The notes beneath the pieces were generated by a model that saw only the letters and a program-made list of their open reading frames with translations, made no database searches and was not told the origin of the DNA. Shown here in pieces: positions 5,176 to 6,578 of a stretch of DNA of 6,578 bases. The DNA comes from an uncultured Mollicutes bacterium (GTDB lineage Bacteria > Bacillota_I > Bacilli_A > Acholeplasmatales > Anaeroplasmataceae): positions 1 through 6,578 of the forward strand of contig CALCWU010000032.1 in assembly GCA_937905855.1 (NCBI GenBank). Reading direction: 5' to 3'. Numbering within the stretch: position 1 is the first letter of the stretch; every line of letters starts with the position of its first letter. The translations under genes were made by a program, and so were the position numbers.

Positions 5176-6360
5176 TTAATTATATTTTTTAGCTAGTCCA
5201 CCCTTAGAGGTTTCACGATATTGGCTTCTTAAATCCTTGCCTGTAGCAAGCATTGTTTCAACTACTAAATCGAATGTTATTTTGGCATCATTATTGTTTA
5301 AATATGAAGCAATTTTATAAGCATCAAGTGCTCTTAAGGCAGCAACGGCATTTCTTTCAATACAAGGAATTTGAACGTAGCCTTTAATTGGATCACAGGT
5401 TAAGCCTAAATGATGTTCCAAGGCTATCTCACTTGCTGAATCAATTCTTTTAAAATCACCATCATTTAAATAAGCTAAAAAGCCAGCAGCCATCGCACAA
5501 GCTGTACCAACCTCAGCCTGACATCCAGCTTCCGCACCACTAATTGAGGCATTAAATTTAACAATATTACCAATTAACCCAGCCACCTTTAAGGAATCAA
5601 TAATTTTTTCATGAGAATATTTATCCAAATCAATTGCGTATCTTAAAACTGCTGGTAAAACTCCTGAAGCTCCACAGGTTGGAGATGTTACAATCTCCCC
5701 ACCAGAAGCATTTTCCTCACTTACAGCATAAGCATAGGCTACAAGATTATGACGATTTTTATCTTCATTATCAATCTCATTATATATAAGCTTAGCTTTT
5801 CTTTTTATTTGAAGAGAGCCTGGAAGTACTCCCTCACTATTTAAGCCTTTGTTAATAGAATCAAGCATAACATTATATATTTTTTCAAGATACTCATTAA
5901 TATTTTTATCCTCAAAGCTATCTACATATTGACTTAATGTTAAATTATTTTCTACACAATATTTAGTAATATCCTTAAGTTTTTTATGAGGATAAATATT
6001 TATCGCCTTTGAAGCTCTTTCACCCTTAATCTTAATGCTTCCGCCACCAATACTATAAATTTCTTCGCTACCAATTATTTCTTTATTTTTATATATTATA
6101 AAACGCATAGTATTTGGATGAGGTACCTCACTTAAGCCATCAAAAATTATCTTAACCTGATGAGGTGCTAAGGTTTTCTTAATAATATAATCTGTTAAAT
6201 GGCCCTTACCAGTTAAAGCAAGTGAGCCATATAGAATAACCTCAATTTTATCAAAGCTTGAATATTTATTTAATACATATAGTGCTGCCCTTTTAGGTCC
6301 TATTGTATGTGAGCTCGATGGCCCATTACCTATTTTAAATAATTCTTTTATCGAATGCAT
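5176..6360 (-). CDS. sdaA: L-serine dehydratase, iron-sulfur dependent, single chain
   Basis: Cytosolic L-serine ammonia-lyase, converting L-serine to pyruvate and ammonia with an oxygen-sensitive [4Fe-4S] cluster instead of PLP. The beta-type part comes first, with GNGPSSSHT (11-19), GSLALTGKGHLTD (45-57) and SIGGGS (103-108). The alpha-type part follows, with SPTCGASGVLP (226-236), SGAEAGCQAEVG (274-285), TCDPIKGYVQIPC (321-333) and the tail RETSKGGLA. C280, C322 and C333 match the cluster-ligand cysteines of the family. Many Bacillota encode the two parts as separate genes (sdaAB, sdaAA). Here they are fused, and at 394 residues the chain is shorter than the roughly 450-residue E. coli type, mainly between the parts; there is no room for an ACT domain. 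ATG 6360 follows AGGTGA, which overlaps the uvrB stop, so translation of the two is probably linked. rlmD follows 11 bases later. Confidence 0.95.
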   Translation of the reverse strand: MHSIKELFKIGNGPSSSHTIGPKRAALYVLNKYSSFDKIEVILYGSLALTGKGHLTDYIIKKTLAPHQVKIIFDGLSEVPHPNTMRFIIYKNKEIIGSEEIYSIGGGSIKIKGERASKAINIYPHKKLKDITKYCVENNLTLSQYVDSFEDKNINEYLEKIYNVMLDSINKGLNSEGVLPGSLQIKRKAKLIYNEIDNEDKNRHNLVAYAYAVSEENASGGEIVTSPTCGASGVLPAVLRYAIDLDKYSHEKIIDSLKVAGLIGNIVKFNASISGAEAGCQAEVGTACAMAAGFLAYLNDGDFKRIDSASEIALEHHLGLTCDPIKGYVQIPCIERNAVAALRALDAYKIASYLNNNDAKITFDLVVETMLATGKDLRSQYRETSKGGLAKKYN

Positions 6361-6368
6361 ATAATCAC

Positions 6369-6578
6369 CTATTTTTTCAATTCAAGCTTTAGCTCCATAA
6401 TGGCATCTCTAACCTCGGCTGCAGCTTCAAAATTAAGCTCCTTAGCATAATTCTTCATTTGCTCTTCAAGCTCTTCTATTAGCTTTTCCTTATCCTTTGT
6501 TGTCATTTCAATCTCATTATAAACTCTTGATACATCCTCATCTGGATGCTTAATAGAAATTGAATTAGGAATTTCCTC
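6369..6578 (-). CDS. uvrB: UvrB, C-terminal end (5' part beyond window)
   Basis: The last 69 codons of UvrB, the damage-recognition helicase-like subunit of UvrABC nucleotide excision repair. The visible part has the tail of the helicase region and then the UVR domain (about residues 30-66): DKEKLIEELEEQMKNYAKEL, then NFEAAAEVRDAI. This is the coiled-coil hairpin that binds UvrC. A UVR domain ending within a few residues of the stop is typical of UvrB and not of UvrC, where it lies in the middle. The stop TAG (6371-6369) is overlapped by the ribosome site of sdaA, and the gap to the sdaA ATG is 8 bases. uvrB followed by a serine dehydratase instead of uvrA is an unusual order in my experience. 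Confidence 0.9.
   Translation of the reverse strand, partial: EEIPNSISIKHPDEDVSRVYNEIEMTTKDKEKLIEELEEQMKNYAKELNFEAAAEVRDAIMELKLELKK

Noticed and set aside
1..6578. CRISPR array, tRNA, rRNA, riboswitch or insertion sequence
   Set aside because: No regularly spaced short repeats, cloverleaf-like GC-rich segments, transposase fragments or terminal inverted repeats were seen in reading both strands.

Overview
The window is A+T-rich bacterial DNA. It has strong AGGTGA/AGGAGA-type ribosome sites, TTG as well as ATG starts, and every supported gene on the minus strand. This fits a low-GC member of the Bacillota (an anaerobic Erysipelotrichia- or Bacilli-like lineage is plausible, but that is inference). 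The standard bacterial code is used: Trp is written TGG, and one of two near-identical paralogues ends in TGA exactly where the other ends in TAA.

Reading in the direction of transcription (right to left), the window opens with a tightly packed housekeeping unit. It holds the 3' end of uvrB (6578-6369), a compact single-chain iron-sulfur L-serine dehydratase (6360-5176), and an RlmD/RlmCD-type 23S rRNA m5U methyltransferase (5164-3819). Gaps are 8 and 11 bases. The methyltransferase is broken by a one-base shift near 4130-4160. Its N-terminal TRAM, Fe-S and SAM-binding parts are in one frame, and its catalytic Cys and Glu are in another.

Only 18-19 bases further on, without a visible terminator, the same strand continues into a cluster of small, mostly acidic unknown genes. 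There are two tandem paralogues (81 and 80 aa) and a 117-aa protein. The paralogues share a sharply bounded, nearly identical 121-base block that also carries the ribosome site and start codon of the next gene. After a weak terminator and a new promoter come a DUF4926-like protein (62 aa) and a 128-aa protein of a phage/accessory-type family. This stretch looks like an accessory insertion between conserved genes. An orphan immunity or anti-toxin collection is one hypothesis, but no toxin is visible.

The left part holds two independently transcribed genes. The first is an AAA_14/DUF4143 ATPase (2060-822) with its own consensus promoter, a palindromic operator candidate and a clear intrinsic terminator. 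The second is the first 244 codons of an SbcD/YhaO-type metallophosphoesterase (732-1, TTG start), with an extended -10 promoter and running off the window. No tRNA, rRNA, CRISPR array or insertion sequence was seen.
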